In this document: piece by piece, positions 12,119 through 13,578 of the stretch | How positions within the stretch are numbered: the stretch's first letter is position 1 | Layout of the letters: every line of letters begins with the position of its first letter | Assembly (NCBI GenBank): GCA_943359495.1 | Contig: CALRHY010000011.1 | Span: 1-13,578, forward strand | Source: Candidatus Uhrbacteria bacterium RIFOXYB12_FULL_58_10 | Lineage (GTDB): Bacteria; Patescibacteriota; Patescibacteriia; 2-12-FULL-57-11 | Direction: 5' to 3' | DNA: 13,578 nucleotides | Notes under the pieces: generated by a model | The model's database searches: none | The model's input: only the letters and a program-made list of their open reading frames with translations | What the model was told of the DNA's origin: nothing | Program-made: the position numbers and the translations under genes

Positions 12119-13315
12119 ATGAAAAAAGCACCAACACCGGAAATCCTTGCAACGCGTCTGCTCCAAGATGTGGTTGTACGCGCGTCTTTGGAAAAGAAGT
12201 TGCTTGAGGGGAAAAAGTTGCGCGTGAAGTTGGGTATGGACCCGACTGCACCAGATTTGCATCTTGGGCATGCAGTTGCCTTGCGACTGCTCAAGCGTTT
12301 CCAGGACGCGGGGCACACCATTATCTTTATCATTGGTGACTACACCGCGCGCATCGGTGATCCATCTGGTAAATCGAAGACGCGGCCGCAGCTTGATCCA
12401 GCTGCAATTGATGCGAACGCGAAGACCTATTTCAAACAAGTGGGGAAAGTCTTGGATGTTTCGCGTGCGGAGATCCACTATAACTCGGAATGGCTTTCGA
12501 AATTGGGATTTGAAGATCTCATTAAGCTTGCTGGCCAATTTACGGTCGCGCGCATTTTGGAGCGCGATGATTTTGCCAAACGCTTGAAGACGAACACAGA
12601 AATTTCCTGCCACGAATTGTTGTACCCAATGATGCAGGCGCAGGATTCTGTTGCTATCGAAGCGGATGTTGAAGTTGGCGGGACGGATCAAACATTTAAC
12701 ATGCTTGCTGGTCGCGAATTGCAAAAAAAACTGGGTTTGCCAGAGCAAGATGTTATCACTGTTCCATTGCTGGTCGGGCTTGATGGTGAACAGAAGATGT
12801 CCAAGTCACTCAATAATTACATCGGCCTCGCGGAGTCGGCCGAGGACATGTATGGCAAGCTGATGAGTATTCCCGATCGTCTCCTCCCACAATACTTTGC
12901 CTTGTGTACGAACATGACCGATGCGGAAGTCGAAAACATTGGCCGTGTGTTGCTTGCTGACGATGTGAATCCGCGCGATCTCAAAATGCAGCTGGCGAAG
13001 ACGGTCACTGCGCTCTATCACGATGAAAAAGTCGCGGAAGGAGCAGAGCAGCATTTTGTGAAAGTCTTTCAGCGAAAAGAAATACCCGAAGATGTTCCAG
13101 TGATCCATGTCAAAAAAGAAACTTTGCTCGCCAGCGACCTCTTAGTTGCAACAGGATTGGCCGTCTCCAAAACAGAAGCGCGCCGGTTGATTGAACAAAA
13201 GGGGATGAAGGTAGACGGTGTCGTCATCACCGACCCAAACATGTCTCTTGCCATCGGAAAAAACGGGGTCCTCATTCAAAAAGGCAAGCGGCATTTTGTG
13301 CGGGCAATGAAGTAA
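12119..13315 (+). CDS. tyrS: Tyrosyl-tRNA synthetase
   Basis: TyrRS charges tRNA-Tyr with tyrosine through a tyrosyl-adenylate. The 398-residue protein has a Rossmann catalytic domain with GMDPTAPDLHLGH (HIGH-type motif HLGH at 48-51), FIIGDYTARIGDPSG at 70-84, VEVGGTDQTFN at 185-194, and KMSKS at 226-230. An S4 RNA-binding domain follows at about 335-398 (LVATGLAVSKTEARRLIEQKG). Length and motifs fit the TyrZ-like class of bacterial TyrRS. ATG 12119 comes 14 nt after the valS stop without an obvious Shine-Dalgarno, so it is cotranscribed and probably coupled to valS. A strong terminator follows the stop. Confidence 0.97.
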   Translation: MKKAPTPEILATRLLQDVVVRASLEKKLLEGKKLRVKLGMDPTAPDLHLGHAVALRLLKRFQDAGHTIIFIIGDYTARIGDPSGKSKTRPQLDPAAIDANAKTYFKQVGKVLDVSRAEIHYNSEWLSKLGFEDLIKLAGQFTVARILERDDFAKRLKTNTEISCHELLYPMMQAQDSVAIEADVEVGGTDQTFNMLAGRELQKKLGLPEQDVITVPLLVGLDGEQKMSKSLNNYIGLAESAEDMYGKLMSIPDRLLPQYFALCTNMTDAEVENIGRVLLADDVNPRDLKMQLAKTVTALYHDEKVAEGAEQHFVKVFQRKEIPEDVPVIHVKKETLLASDLLVATGLAVSKTEARRLIEQKGMKVDGVVITDPNMSLAIGKNGVLIQKGKRHFVRAMK

Positions 13316-13328
13316 GTACAAAAATCAT

Positions 13329-13365
13329 AAAAAAAGCAGGGCTATAAAAAAGCCCTGCTTTTTTT
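13329..13365. terminator. Rho-independent terminator of the valS-tyrS operon
   Basis: AAAAAAAGCAGGGCT and AGCCCTGCTTTTTTT pair as a long stem around a short loop. The T run lies on the plus strand, and the A run on the left would also permit function on the minus strand. It lies 13 nt past the tyrS stop. Confidence 0.93.
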
Positions 13366-13382
13366 GTTTCCATCGATATCGT

Positions 13383-13404
13383 TAGGGGGTTTGGGGGACG
13401 GCGA
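13383..13404. repeat. Second copy of the G-rich 22-bp repeat
   Basis: Exact 22-bp copy of 6645-6666, same orientation, again shortly downstream of a plus-strand gene. The core is GGGGG-TTT-GGGGG-ACGG. Confidence 0.75.
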
Positions 13405-13578
13405 TTGTTCGAGCTCCCTGGTTCTGCCCAGAGCCAGTTGCTCAATCATCCTTGTGACAAACTGAGGAATACTGTTCTTTGTAAGACTCTCAAAGAAAGA
13501 ACTCGCGGAGGGCACATTCCAGAATCCCAGCGAGTTTCGCCATCCCCCAAAATCTTTTTGGTTCTTTTGGGATTCGCC
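13405..13578. other. Unassigned end region, open on both strands
   Basis: A minus frame is open from the right edge to a TAG at 13344-13342 (78 codons) and a plus frame is open through the edge. Neither shows a recognisable motif, a good start signal or convincing coding composition. GAATCCCA near 13525 and TGGGATTC near the edge form a loose inverted repeat. A repeat-type non-coding region or the 3' end of a minus-strand gene are both possible. Confidence 0.25.

Noticed and set aside
1..13578. CRISPR arrays, rRNA genes, replication origins, riboswitches
   Set aside because: No regularly spaced repeats, rRNA signatures, DnaA-box clusters or recognisable aptamers were seen. The valS and tyrS leaders are too short for a T-box.

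Overview
The window looks like chromosome from a Candidate Phyla Radiation (Patescibacteria, perhaps Parcubacteria/Uhrbacteria-like) genome. This is inferred from the gene style (small RRM protein, stand-alone GIY-YIG protein, GATase-like and DHH-like proteins that have lost catalytic residues), tight packing, mixed Shine-Dalgarno use, and intergenic repeats such as TGCCGGTAGG. No taxonomic marker proves it. All genes read in the standard bacterial code.

Layout. Positions 1-234: tail of an unidentified gene cut by the window edge. 2050-179 (minus): a tight operon of a VUT/YhhQ-type transporter, a DHFR/RibD-C-like reductase and a CofE-like gamma-glutamyl ligase, which may salvage a pterin- or deazaflavin-like compound. 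2869-2077 (minus): a tRNA locus with a promoter and terminator. One intact tRNA-Ala(TGC) lies between two incomplete copies of a second alanine tRNA (GGC type with an extra A in the anticodon loop), and a GIY-YIG nuclease gene sits in the same interval. The two incomplete copies share exactly 49 bp, as if a 420-bp segment had landed in the tRNA gene with a target duplication.

2874-3319 (plus): an MTH1-like NUDIX gene broken by an apparent 22-nt deletion, convergent with an RRM protein gene (3598-3341). 3727-4173: a GATase-like protein without its nucleophile. 4185-4370: intergenic hairpin repeats. 4453-6616: a GT-C membrane glycosyltransferase followed by a small exported protein. 6639-6880: two kinds of intergenic repeat. 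8128-6989 (minus): a DHH/NrnA-like protein with a damaged metal site, behind a near-consensus promoter. 8687-8295 (minus): an unrecognised small protein.

8835-13315 (plus): valS and tyrS, 14 nt apart. ValRS contains a complete histidine-phosphatase (phosphoglycerate-mutase-like) domain of about 185 residues inside its catalytic core, with all usual catalytic residues present. After a strong terminator, 13367-13578 has no confident gene.

The strongest leads are the phosphatase-bearing ValRS, the interrupted tRNA-Ala/GIY-YIG locus, the quadruplet-like anticodon, and the transporter/reductase/ligase operon.
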